DNA of 6,521 bases. Source: an uncultured Rickettsiales bacterium (lineage in GTDB: Bacteria; Pseudomonadota; Alphaproteobacteria; Rickettsiales; UBA1997). The notes below the pieces were generated by a model. The model made no database searches and was not told the DNA's origin. It was given only the letters and a program-made list of their open reading frames with translations. The DNA lies in the NCBI GenBank assembly GCA_934725005.1, contig CAKVBE010000055.1:1-6521 (forward strand), given 5' to 3'. This document shows, piece after piece, positions 1 to 6,521 of the stretch; positions within the stretch are counted from its first letter, which is position 1, and each line of letters opens with the position of its first letter. The translations under genes were made by a program, and so were the position numbers.

Positions 1-458
1 AAATATCGCCTCAATTAAAGGGAACTGTTTATTTGTTTAGAAAAGCTATATTCGATCCAACTTCATATCAATCAGGGGAAATAGGTAGCATTGAGCGTGT
101 TTATATACCTCTTTATGTTCTTTATCATCCTCAATATATTTTATTCGGTGCAGGAACAGCTTTTTCAAATTGGCAGACTGCTGGGATATTAGGATTCCCA
201 CACTTTGGACAATCTGATTTATCAAGTTTCTTTGCATTAGGAGGTATTTTCTTTTGTATAATAGTTTTTTCAATTTATAATTATTTCTACTTACAAATAA
301 TTGGAAAAGTTAAAAATAAAGTATTCTTTAGAATTTCACATTTTTTAGTTGTTTTTTTCTATTTTTTCTATACACAACCATGGACACAATCAACATTAAG
401 TATATGCTTATTGATGTTGTTTATACCGTTGAGTATGTTAGCAAAAAAGAATATTTAG
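1..458 (+). CDS. wzy: Polysaccharide polymerase, Wzy-like, C-terminal part (5' truncated by window edge)
   Basis: The reading frame is open from the window edge (first whole codon at base 3) to TAG at 456-458, giving 151 visible residues. It has no start codon of its own here, so this is the C-terminal end of a longer protein. Visible features are an exposed stretch with an Glu-Arg pair (about residues 31-32), a Gly-rich FGAGTAF loop (48-54), and three strongly hydrophobic segments at about 75-100, 108-123 and 132-147, ending in a short basic tail. A polar loop followed by hydrophobic helices fits the C-terminal half of O-antigen/capsule polymerases (Wzy/EpsG-like), which join lipid-linked repeat units outside the membrane. 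Such proteins share little sequence, so the call rests on topology and on the flippase gene only 22 bases downstream. An O-antigen ligase-type protein is the main alternative. Confidence 0.6.
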   Translation, partial: ISPQLKGTVYLFRKAIFDPTSYQSGEIGSIERVYIPLYVLYHPQYILFGAGTAFSNWQTAGILGFPHFGQSDLSSFFALGGIFFCIIVFSIYNYFYLQIIGKVKNKVFFRISHFLVVFFYFFYTQPWTQSTLSICLLMLFIPLSMLAKKNI

Positions 459-459
459 T

Positions 460-465
460 GAGGAG
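460..465 (+). promoter_or_regulatory. Ribosome binding site of the flippase gene, unusually far from its start
   Basis: GAGGAG sits immediately after the stop of the upstream polymerase gene. It is 15 bases from the ATG at 481, longer than the usual 5-10. An in-frame TAG at 472-474 and the lack of any ATG, GTG or TTG between it and 481 exclude an upstream start, so ATG 481 must be used despite the long spacing. Confidence 0.5.
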
Positions 466-480
466 TGTGCTTAGTTATTT

Positions 481-1887
481 ATGAAGAATAAAAAATATAA
501 ATATCTAGGAAAAAATACGTTGATATTTACAATTAGTTCTTTTGGTACAAAGTTCTTATCTTTTTTCCTAGTGCCACTTTATACTAATGTTTTGACAACG
601 AAAGAATACGGTATTATCGATATTATCAATACAAGTGGAATTTTAATGACATATATTTTTACTTTAAATATTTCGGACGCAGTCTTACGTTTTGCTATAG
701 AACAAAAGAATGAACATGAAAAAATTTTAAAGTACGGGATACATGTATTATTAAAAGGTAGCTTACTGTTGCTTGTCTCTTTAGTCCTTTTCAAATATTT
801 GAATATTATTACATGGAATAAAACATATTTATTTTTTATGTTTTTATTCTACTTCAGTACAGCTTTATATCAGATTTTATCAAACTACCTTCGTGCAATT
901 GATAAAATGACTGAAGTTGCTGTTGCAGGAATTGTTACATCATTAATGATGATTATATGTAACATATATTTTTTATTAGTTGTACAATATGGAATGATTG
1001 GGTATTTGCTTGCTCAAATTATTGGTCCATTAATTGCATCAGTTTATATCTTATGGATTATAAAGGATTCTTTATTTGAAATAATTACTTCTGAAGTGGA
1101 TCAATGTATAAAAAAGGAAATGGTGATTTACAGTATTCCTTTAATTTTCAATAGTATTAGTTTATGGATAAATGCTTATTTGGATCGTTATTTTATAACA
1201 TTAATGATAGGTTCTAGTGAAAATGGTATTTATGCAATTGCTGGAAAAATCCCAACTATTTTGACTACTTGTTATACAGTGTTTTCATTAGCTTGGAATA
1301 TATCTGCAATTAAAGAATTTGACGCAAAAGATGAAGATGGTTTTATTTCTACTACCTATGAGTTATATAATTCTTTATTGATCATGGTTTGTAGTGGATT
1401 GATTTTAATTAATCTTCCATTAGCAAAAATTTTATATGCAGGTGATTTTTTTGTAGCGTGGAAGTATTCTTCAATTATGTTGATTTATGTTATGTTTAAT
1501 GCATTGACAGCTTTCATTGGAAGTTTATTCTCAGCTATGAAAGAAACAAAAGTAATTGCTGTGACAACAATTATTTCAGCAGTTGTGAATATTGTTTTAA
1601 ATCTTATGTTAATTCCAAAATATGGCATTTTAGGTGCAGCTATTGCTACAGTAGCTTGTTATGTAGTGATGTGGAGTATTCGTTATTTAATTTTAAGGAA
1701 TATGATGACATTCGATATTCAAATTAAAAAACATCTACTTATGTATATATTATTAATTTTACAAGTTATTTTCGAACATTTAGACAATCATTTTTATATT
1801 GGTCAAATAGCAGTAATACTTTTATTGTTGTATATAAACCGCGACAAGTTATTGGTTTTGAAGAAGGGTTTAATGGAAAGGCGATAG
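481..1887 (+). CDS. wzx: Polysaccharide flippase (Wzx/RfbX family, MOP exporter superfamily)
   Basis: A 468-residue, highly hydrophobic protein of the length usual for Wzx flippases, which move undecaprenyl-diphosphate-linked repeat units across the cytoplasmic membrane. Hydrophobic segments run through the whole protein, consistent with 12-14 membrane helices. The family hallmarks are visible. The N-terminus has NTLIFTISSFGTKFLSFFL followed by P-L-Y-T-N-V and a K-E-Y-G-I-I-D turn (about residues 12-47). D-A-V-L-R-F-A lies at about 66-72. The C-terminal half carries NIVLNLMLIPKYGILGAAIA near residues 370-389, the typical N-x-x-L-N...IP-K-Y-G-x-x-G-A-A signature. It ends in a basic cytosolic tail. 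The ATG at 481 is the only possible start after an in-frame stop at 472. The next gene begins 3 bases after this one ends, implying co-transcription. The exact substrate cannot be told from sequence. Confidence in the family is high. Confidence 0.93.
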   Translation: MKNKKYKYLGKNTLIFTISSFGTKFLSFFLVPLYTNVLTTKEYGIIDIINTSGILMTYIFTLNISDAVLRFAIEQKNEHEKILKYGIHVLLKGSLLLLVSLVLFKYLNIITWNKTYLFFMFLFYFSTALYQILSNYLRAIDKMTEVAVAGIVTSLMMIICNIYFLLVVQYGMIGYLLAQIIGPLIASVYILWIIKDSLFEIITSEVDQCIKKEMVIYSIPLIFNSISLWINAYLDRYFITLMIGSSENGIYAIAGKIPTILTTCYTVFSLAWNISAIKEFDAKDEDGFISTTYELYNSLLIMVCSGLILINLPLAKILYAGDFFVAWKYSSIMLIYVMFNALTAFIGSLFSAMKETKVIAVTTIISAVVNIVLNLMLIPKYGILGAAIATVACYVVMWSIRYLILRNMMTFDIQIKKHLLMYILLILQVIFEHLDNHFYIGQIAVILLLLYINRDKLLVLKKGLMERR

Positions 1888-1890
1888 ATT

Positions 1891-3132
1891 ATGAACGTAT
1901 TATCAAAATTTATTACCCGAACGAAAGAATATGGTATTGGGTATGTGTTACAAACGATTGTCCAGAACAAAATATTTACTCGTATTGAAGTTTTAAATGA
2001 TACGATTGGAAGTTTCTTATTCAAGAGAATTCCATTAAAAGAAACTATTATACTTGAAAGTCATAATGACTTTGATTCAAACGGTGGAGCTTTTTATGAT
2101 TATTTAATTAAGCATAACTTTAATGAAAAATATAAAATTGTTTGGCTTTTAAGAAACAATAAAATTAAATATGTTTTGCCTAAAAATGTTAAAACTGTTA
2201 GCTTATTAAAACCGTCTTTAAAAAAGATTTATTATTTATATACATCTAAATACATTTTAACATGTCATTCTGTTGTAGGAAGTAAAAGAGCATATCAATT
2301 ATCATATTATTTGACACATGGAGCGATTGGACTAAAAAGTACAAAAGGAAAAGAAAATTTACCTAAAGATTTAAATTATTGTTTAATACCTTCCGAATAT
2401 TTTGAAGAAATATTTAAAGATCAGTATAGTATTAGAGGAACGGATGTACAAGAAGTGATTTTAGGCTTTCCTTCTCATGATATTCTTTATGAACCATCTA
2501 ATAATGAAATTAGTAAAATCACGAATAAAAAATTTGCAAAGATGATTTTATGGATGCCTACATTTAGAAAAACTATGGGATTTAATCGAAATGATTCATT
2601 AAAAGAGTATCCTACAGGTATACCAATATTTACTGGTATTAAACAAGTAGAAGAGTTGAATAATTATTTAGTAGAAAAAAATATTCTATTAATTGTTAAA
2701 ATTCATCCGATGCAGGATTTAACTCAGATAAAAATTCATTCTTGTTCAAATGTTATTGTGTTAGATGGAAATAAAGTGAAAGAGTTAGATGTAGATAATT
2801 ATCGCTTGATGAAAGATGCAGATGCATTAATTAGTGATTATTCATCAGTGACTTTTGATTATTTACATTTAAATAGACCAATTGCTTATACATTAGATGA
2901 TAAAGATGACTATAAGAATGGATTTATTGTAGAAAATCCAGAAACATTGATGGCAGGACCACAGTTATTTACTATCGATGATTTCTATGCGTTTATTTCA
3001 GACGTTGAAAAAGAAAATGATACTTATGCAGAGCGTAGAAAAGAATTATTTGACACTGTTTTTAAGTATCATGACGGTAATAGTTGTCAACGATTGGTTG
3101 AACATATGGGCTTGATTAGTAAAGAGATATAG
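1891..3132 (+). CDS. CDP-glycerol glycerophosphotransferase family protein (TagB/TagF-like)
   Basis: A 413-residue protein of the Glyphos_transf family, which transfers glycerol phosphate (or ribitol phosphate) from a CDP-alditol to an acceptor glycan on the inner membrane face. Family landmarks appear in order: T-H-G at 142-144, W-M-P-T-F-R at 221-226, V-K-I-H-P at 269-273, then DADALISDYSSVTFDYL (309-325), followed by R-P-I-A-Y and a C-terminal E-N-P-E-T-L-M-A-G-P stretch (348-357). The histidines in the H-G and I-H-P motifs match positions known to be essential in TagF. The length is close to single-domain TagB, not the much longer poly(glycerol phosphate) polymerase TagF, which suggests addition of one or a few glycerol phosphates. 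No membrane helix is obvious; the basic N-terminus may bind the membrane. GGAAAGG at 1875-1881 is a good ribosome binding site, and the upstream stop lies one codon before the ATG in the same frame. Donor identity (glycerol versus ribitol) is inferred. Confidence 0.88.
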   Translation: MNVLSKFITRTKEYGIGYVLQTIVQNKIFTRIEVLNDTIGSFLFKRIPLKETIILESHNDFDSNGGAFYDYLIKHNFNEKYKIVWLLRNNKIKYVLPKNVKTVSLLKPSLKKIYYLYTSKYILTCHSVVGSKRAYQLSYYLTHGAIGLKSTKGKENLPKDLNYCLIPSEYFEEIFKDQYSIRGTDVQEVILGFPSHDILYEPSNNEISKITNKKFAKMILWMPTFRKTMGFNRNDSLKEYPTGIPIFTGIKQVEELNNYLVEKNILLIVKIHPMQDLTQIKIHSCSNVIVLDGNKVKELDVDNYRLMKDADALISDYSSVTFDYLHLNRPIAYTLDDKDDYKNGFIVENPETLMAGPQLFTIDDFYAFISDVEKENDTYAERRKELFDTVFKYHDGNSCQRLVEHMGLISKEI

Positions 3133-3136
3133 ATTT

Positions 3137-3660
3137 ATGCAATTTGATAAAATTCAATTATTAATAGTGTGAGTATTAGATTATTAATCTGAAGATATCA
3201 TATTAATATTTCATTAGATGATTCTCAAAATAGAAGTAAATTATAATGTTTACGCTGATAAAGATAAAATGTTAACACATAATTATTCCTCTTAGCAATA
3301 TTAATTTTATGAGATAATAGAGTATTATTCGCTGTGTAAATAGTTAAAATATCATTTTTATATATGAGGCATCTATTGATTTTATTAATAAATGCTTGCT
3401 TTAAAGAATATAACAACAATTGGTCATCTTATGTAGATATTTGTTCATAGAACATTTATGCAAAATGATCAAAATATATAGTTGAGTAGTATCAAAATAT
3501 AGAAATAGCTATAATGTTCATATCACAATCTAATGTTAAATGTAAAAATATTAGTTTAAAGACATTGAGAATAACATGGAATTTAAACGTTTTAGCATTA
3601 GTATAATTTGTTTTAGTTAGATGGTTAGAAAATTCCAAGGAGTTATCTTATCCAAACGAT
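3137..3660 (+). pseudogene. Decayed family-2 glycosyltransferase (remnant; ends approximate)
   Basis: No open frame survives between the glycerophosphotransferase and licD genes, but broken translations match the GT2 (GT-A fold) consensus in the right order and spacing. From ATG 3137 one reads M-Q-F-D-K-I-Q-L-L-I-V then a stop, like the K-I-S-I-I-I-P-V-Y-N opening. From 3172, S-I, fifteen residues including one stop (TGA 3190-3192), then D-D at 3217-3222, matching the spacing from S-I-x-x-Q-T to the nucleotide-binding D-D-G-S. After D-D come S-Q-N-R-S-K-L-stop-C, aligned to D-D-G-S-x-D-x-S-x-x-x-C with the Gly deleted. After a frameshift near 3250, Y-A-D-K-D-K then H (3251-3280) matches the usual E-Y-A-x-K-D-x-R...H. 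Y-V-D-I-C-S near 3433 resembles the later A-D-I-V-x-C motif. The remnant is about 0.5 kb against roughly 0.9-1.0 kb for an intact member. The consensus was recalled, not searched. The last 150 bases or so match nothing I recognise. Confidence 0.6.
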
Positions 3661-3690
3661 GCTCATTAAGGAACTGAAAGTGGGGTTAGT

Positions 3691-4506
3691 ATGAAATACG
3701 ATATAGATAAATTACATAGTTCATTGGTCGAAATTTTAGACTATGTGGTGGATATATGTGAAAAAAATGATTTTAGTTATTGCTTACTGTATGGTACTGC
3801 TTTAGGAGCTTATCGTCATAAAGGATTTATACCTTGGGATGATGATCTAGACATAGGAATGCCTAGAGAGGATTATATGAAGTTTATAAAATATTTACAA
3901 AATAATCCTTCACCACAGTTTTCTTTACAAAATGAAGATAATGAGAAAAATTGGTTTTTAACATTTAGTAAAGTTAGAAAAAATAATACAATTTTTATTG
4001 AAAATATGTCGGACGGATTATATTCTAACAATGGTGTGTATATTGACATATTTCCATTAGATTTCCTTAAAAGTAAAGATAGTATTTCAACGACTATTAA
4101 AAGAGGCTATATAAATTATTTAAAACATGTATTAAAAATCAATGCTTGTCCAAAATTATTTTTAGAAAAAGAAGGCCGCATAAAATATTTATTTGATAGA
4201 TTGTTTTCTTTTCCATCACTTTTTTTTGACAACAAAACGCTCATAAAAAAAGTGCATTGTCTAATGATTTCAAAAAAGGAAAAATCCGATCAATTTTATG
4301 TTGCACAATATGATCAATCATCGTATTCTTCAATTATGAAAAAAAATATTTATTTTCCTTTCCAAAAGTGTGAATTTGAAGGAAAAAAATATTTTGTTCC
4401 AGGTGATATTGAAGAATACTTAAGGGGACAATACGGAAGTGATTTTATGACATTGCCTCCTATAGAAAAAAGGATGACTCATGAACCAATAAAAGTACAA
4501 TTTTGA
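3691..4506 (+). CDS. licD: LicD family phosphotransferase
   Basis: A complete 271-residue LicD-family protein. These enzymes transfer a phosphorylated group, classically phosphocholine from CDP-choline, onto cell-surface glycans during repeat-unit assembly. The diagnostic nucleotidyltransferase-like core is intact: G-T-A-L-G-A-Y-R-H-K-G-F-I-P-W-D-D-D-L-D (35-54), where the Asp cluster 50-52 and 54 binds metal. It is followed by V-Y-I-D-I-F-P-L-D (116-124) and the C-terminal E-E-Y-L-R-G-Q-Y-G...L-P-P...K-R...H-E block (241-265). Length is normal for the family. ATG 3691 is the first start codon after an in-frame TAA at 3667-3669, so the start is secure; the nearby GTGGGG (3680-3685) is only a moderate ribosome binding site. 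No choline kinase or LicC-type gene is visible, so the donor is unknown. The neighbouring aminotransferase and cytidylyltransferase make an activated 2-aminoethylphosphonate a reasonable candidate. The gene is fully open although both flanks are decayed. Confidence 0.92.
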   Translation: MKYDIDKLHSSLVEILDYVVDICEKNDFSYCLLYGTALGAYRHKGFIPWDDDLDIGMPREDYMKFIKYLQNNPSPQFSLQNEDNEKNWFLTFSKVRKNNTIFIENMSDGLYSNNGVYIDIFPLDFLKSKDSISTTIKRGYINYLKHVLKINACPKLFLEKEGRIKYLFDRLFSFPSLFFDNKTLIKKVHCLMISKKEKSDQFYVAQYDQSSYSSIMKKNIYFPFQKCEFEGKKYFVPGDIEEYLRGQYGSDFMTLPPIEKRMTHEPIKVQF

Positions 4507-4509
4507 TAA

Positions 4510-5146
4510 ATGAAAAATATAAATAATTTTGATAGATCTAGTGTAAACTACATTTTCTTTTAGAAACAAAATTTCACATGTTATAGATTTTTGTAGGTTA
4601 TTTGGATTTGCTTTGACATTTCATACAATCATTTAGTGAACATTGTTTTATTGTTGTAGTGTAGGTATAGAAGAATATGAAAATATAGAATGATTTTAAA
4701 TATGTGGTGGATATTAAAGTCCTTATAGTTAAATGAAGATTAATACTTTGTTTGTAAGACATTATCTTTTTTGATGCTATTATACATCGGAGGCGAATAT
4801 TAACAAACGATATTGAATGAAATTGATTAACAATACAATATTTTGTATATCAGTTTCTTTAACATGTCCAATTTTAAGAAGAAAAATAGCAGGCTTGTTT
4901 TTATATATGTTAATTAATGGCGACTCTGTTAGATAGTTCTTCAAAAATGTATGTACTTCCTCACATTGAAAATGGTTATATATATAAATTTCTTCTAAAA
5001 ATTCATGTTACAACATGTGCTGTATTTCAGATATATTTTCTAAACATTGAAATTAATACCAATGTTAGCATTAGATGATGTACATCTTAGAAAAAAACAT
5101 ATATTATGTTAAAAGTATGGATTGTTTTAAAATCCATTTTAAATAA
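4510..5146 (+). pseudogene. Decayed phosphonopyruvate decarboxylase (AepY/Ppd-like remnant)
   Basis: No open frame survives, but the broken translation follows the phosphonopyruvate decarboxylase consensus in order. At 4690-4740, M-I-L-N-M-W-W-I-L-K-S-L-stop-L-N-E-D lines up residue for residue with the family's L-L-x-I-G-W-R-G-x-P-G-x-x-D-E-P block; next TAA-TAC stands where Q-H is expected, then K-T-L-S-F-L (4756-4773). At 4886-4930, I-A-G-L-F-L-Y-M-L-I-N-G-D-S-V matches I-A-L-G...L-D-G-D-G-S, the thiamine-diphosphate motif. In the same frame follow C-T-S-S-H-stop-K (4952-4972), K-N-S (4997-5005) and, after two G-to-T-like changes at G-G, I-S-D-I-F-S-K (5024-5044), resembling N-N-S-Y-D-S-T-G-G-Q-P-T...I-D-F-S-K. 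A-L-D-D (5068-5079) resembles G-A-R-D-D-L-G-R-P, and F-K-I-H-F-K-stop (5126-5146) the F-M-K-F-L ending. Family members are about 370-380 residues, so several hundred bases are lost, mostly between 4790 and 4860. In the classical pathway the enzyme makes phosphonoacetaldehyde, substrate of the next gene's product. Confidence 0.6.
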
Positions 5147-5171
5147 ATAAAGAGTAATAAATTTAATAAAC

Positions 5172-5178
5172 AAGGAGG
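5172..5178 (+). promoter_or_regulatory. Strong ribosome binding site of the aminotransferase gene
   Basis: AAGGAGG lies 8 bases before ATG 5187 and is a near-perfect match to the 16S anti-Shine-Dalgarno. It is preserved only some 25 bases after the eroded decarboxylase remnant ends, which suggests that translation of the downstream gene is still maintained. I see no convincing promoter nearby, so read-through from upstream is assumed. Confidence 0.8.
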
Positions 5179-5186
5179 ACATCGTT

Positions 5187-6260
5187 ATGTTAAACTTTAC
5201 AGTCGGTCCAGTTATGTCGGACGATGATATCTTATCTATAGGTTCTGAGCAAGTACCTTATTTTAGAACACCAGAGTTTTCAAATCTTATGTTTGAGAAC
5301 GAGAGACTTATTAAAAAATTTAGTAAAGCAAGTGAAGATTCTCGTGCTGTTTTTATTACAGGGTCTGGTACTGCAAGTATGGAAGCAGTTATTATGAATT
5401 GTTTTAATGAGAATGATAGAGTGCTTATTGTAAATGGTGGTAGTTTTGGACATCGTTTTGTTGAATTATGTCAGATTCATCATATTCCATATGATGAAAT
5501 AATTTGTACAACAGGAAAAGCATTAAAAAAAGAACAACTAGAAAACTATGATGGTAAAAAGTATACAGGTTTCCTTGTTAATGTTCATGAAACTAGCACA
5601 GGTGTTCATTATGATATGAATATGATTAGTGAGTTTTGTAAAAAGAATAAATTGTTTTTAGTAGTAGATGCAATCAGTTCTTTTTTAGCAGATGATTTTG
5701 ACATGGAAAATCTTGGAGTGGACGTAATGATAACGGGTTCTCAAAAAGCATTGGCATGTCCTCCGGGAATTTCAGTTATCGTTTTATCAAAGAATGCTAT
5801 TGGAAGAATTGAATCTAATGATTGTCAATGTATGTATTTAAATTTAAAATCTGCATTAAAAAATGGAGAAAGAGGTCAAACTCCATTTACACCAGCCGTT
5901 GGAATATTGAGACAAATTCATAAGCGTTTAAATCAGATTGAAGATAATGGTGGAGTTGAAACTGAAACACAAAAGATACAAAGTCTTGCAGAAGATTTCC
6001 GTGAAAAAATAAAGGATCTACCACTAGAAATTGTATCTGATTCTATGTCAAATGCAGTAACACCGCTACACCCTTTAAATGTGTCAGCATATGATGTATT
6101 TACAATATTAAAAGATGAATACAATATCTGGGTTTGTCCAAATGGTGGTGAATTAGCAGAAAAGATATTTAGAGTGGGTCATATTGGAGCTTTGACAAAA
6201 GAAGACAATACGACATTAATAAATGCATTGCATGATTTGGTAAATAGAGGACTCCTATAA
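5187..6260 (+). CDS. Class V PLP aminotransferase, probable 2-aminoethylphosphonate:pyruvate transaminase
   Basis: A complete 357-residue fold-type I, class V aminotransferase, the usual length for the alanine-glyoxylate/AEP transaminase group. Landmarks: N-terminal F-T-V-G-P-V (4-9); [10 protein letters not shown] (58-67), the PLP-phosphate loop; H-E-T-S-T-G-V (134-140); V-V-D-A-I-S-S-F (159-166), with Asp161 expected to contact the PLP ring nitrogen; G-S-Q-K-A-L (184-189), with Lys187 as the Schiff-base lysine; C-P-P-G (191-194); and F-R-V-G-H-I-G (328-334), whose Arg329 binds the substrate acid group. All key residues are present. PhnW-type enzymes interconvert phosphonoacetaldehyde plus alanine with AEP plus pyruvate. 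The fold is certain; the AEP assignment is inferred from the decarboxylase remnant just upstream and the LicD/cytidylyltransferase neighbours. Serine-pyruvate or alanine-glyoxylate activity remains possible. Start is fixed by the strong ribosome binding site. The next gene starts one base after this stop. Confidence 0.85.
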   Translation: MLNFTVGPVMSDDDILSIGSEQVPYFRTPEFSNLMFENERLIKKFSKASEDSRAVFITGSGTASMEAVIMNCFNENDRVLIVNGGSFGHRFVELCQIHHIPYDEIICTTGKALKKEQLENYDGKKYTGFLVNVHETSTGVHYDMNMISEFCKKNKLFLVVDAISSFLADDFDMENLGVDVMITGSQKALACPPGISVIVLSKNAIGRIESNDCQCMYLNLKSALKNGERGQTPFTPAVGILRQIHKRLNQIEDNGGVETETQKIQSLAEDFREKIKDLPLEIVSDSMSNAVTPLHPLNVSAYDVFTILKDEYNIWVCPNGGELAEKIFRVGHIGALTKEDNTTLINALHDLVNRGLL

Positions 6261-6261
6261 G

Positions 6262-6521
6262 ATGACAACCGTAATTACTTATGGAACATATGATGTTATG
6301 CATTATGGTCATATTCGCTTGTTAGAAAGAGCTAAAGAATTAGGTGATTACTTAATTGTTGGAGTTACAGCAGATGACTTTGATAAAACACGTGGTAAAA
6401 TCAATGTTCAGCAGTCATTAATGGAGCGAATAGAAAATGTACGTGCAACAGGTTTAGCAGATAAAATTATTGTTGAAGAATATGAGGGACAAAAGATTGA
6501 TGATATTCATCGATATAATGT
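6262..6521 (+). CDS. TagD-like cytidylyltransferase, N-terminal part (3' truncated by window edge)
   Basis: The frame opens at ATG 6262, one base after the aminotransferase stop, with AGAGGA (6246-6251) inside that gene as the ribosome binding site. It stays open to the window end (86 residues). The N-terminus has V-I-T-Y-G-T-Y-D-V-M-H-Y-G-H-I (4-18) with the catalytic H-x-G-H at 14-17, then L-L-E-R-A-K-x-L-G-D-Y-L-I-V-G-V (20-35), characteristic of the small TagD/glycerol-3-phosphate cytidylyltransferase group. The second signature (R-T-x-G-I-S-T-T type), needed for nucleotide binding, would lie beyond the window. The segment K-T-R-G-K-I-N (42-48) and the following residues differ from textbook TagD. 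The substrate may be glycerol 3-phosphate, giving CDP-glycerol for the TagB/F-like enzyme, or another phospho/phosphono compound such as AEP for LicD. The tight coupling to the aminotransferase favours making a shared product, but this is inference. A further C-terminal domain beyond the window cannot be excluded. Confidence 0.85.
   Translation, partial: MTTVITYGTYDVMHYGHIRLLERAKELGDYLIVGVTADDFDKTRGKINVQQSLMERIENVRATGLADKIIVEEYEGQKIDDIHRYN

Noticed and set aside
33..458. TTG at 33 as the start of a separate 141-residue protein
   Set aside because: The frame is open through to the window edge and no ribosome binding site precedes the TTG; it is the interior of a truncated polymerase gene.
3225..3419. 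Reverse-strand 64-residue open frame in the gap before licD
   Set aside because: AT-rich chance frame with no ribosome binding site or recognisable motif, and it lies over the glycosyltransferase remnant on the other strand.
4613..4618. TTGACA as a -35 promoter element
   Set aside because: No TATAAT-like element at 16-18 bases downstream; the only similar hexamer (TACAAT, 4624-4629) is far too close.
4701..4714. 14-base direct repeat TATGTGGTGGATAT shared with licD (3742-3755)
   Set aside because: The surrounding bases do not match and the two copies are in unrelated coding contexts, so it is probably coincidence rather than a duplication or recombination site.
5004..5017. Small palindrome CATGTT-AC-AACATG as an operator
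   Set aside because: A six-base arm with a two-base centre is expected by chance in such AT-rich DNA and it lies inside the remnant gene, with no promoter next to it.
5117..5137. Inverted repeat ATGGATT / AATCCAT with a 7-base loop followed by a short T run
   Set aside because: The stem is AT-rich and the T tract only four long; the bases are also explained as the end of the decayed decarboxylase, and a terminator here would cut off the intact downstream genes.
3133..5186. Insertion sequence, transposase remnant or CRISPR-like repeats in the two gaps
   Set aside because: No terminal inverted repeats, transposase motifs, target duplications or regularly spaced repeats were seen; decayed metabolic genes explain the gaps better.

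Overview
The window is AT-rich, with strong AGGAGG-type ribosome binding sites and tightly packed co-directional genes. That points to a low-GC Gram-positive bacterium (Bacillota), most likely Lactobacillales/Streptococcus-like. The species cannot be fixed from the sequence. All genes are on the + strand, and together they look like the distal half of a Wzx/Wzy-type surface polysaccharide (capsule or teichoic-acid-like) locus.

Layout: (1) 1-458, the 3' end of a multi-membrane-span polysaccharide polymerase (Wzy-like); (2) 481-1887, an intact Wzx-type flippase; (3) 1891-3132, an intact CDP-glycerol glycerophosphotransferase of the TagB/TagF family; (4) 3133-3690, no intact gene, but remnants I read as a heavily decayed family-2 glycosyltransferase; (5) 3691-4506, an intact LicD-family phosphotransferase; (6) 4507-5186, no intact gene, but remnants I read as a heavily decayed phosphonopyruvate decarboxylase; (7) 5187-6260, an intact class V PLP aminotransferase, probably a 2-aminoethylphosphonate (AEP) transaminase; (8) 6262-window end, the N-terminal 86 residues of a TagD-type cytidylyltransferase.

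How the genes fit together: the flippase and polymerase export and join repeat units. The TagF-like enzyme would add glycerol phosphate from CDP-glycerol, and LicD would add a phospho- or phosphono-substituent from a CDP/CMP-activated donor. The aminotransferase and cytidylyltransferase would make and activate such a substituent. The decarboxylase remnant lies directly upstream of the aminotransferase, as expected for the classical route PEP -> phosphonopyruvate -> phosphonoacetaldehyde -> AEP. The locus therefore looks like one that once made, and may still attach, 2-aminoethylphosphonate. No PEP mutase is seen in the window.

The most notable point is the mosaic decay. Two genes are eroded by many stops and indels, while each is flanked by open frames that look fully functional, with ribosome binding sites intact. 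The two pseudogene calls come from matching broken translations to family consensus motifs recalled from memory; no database search was possible.
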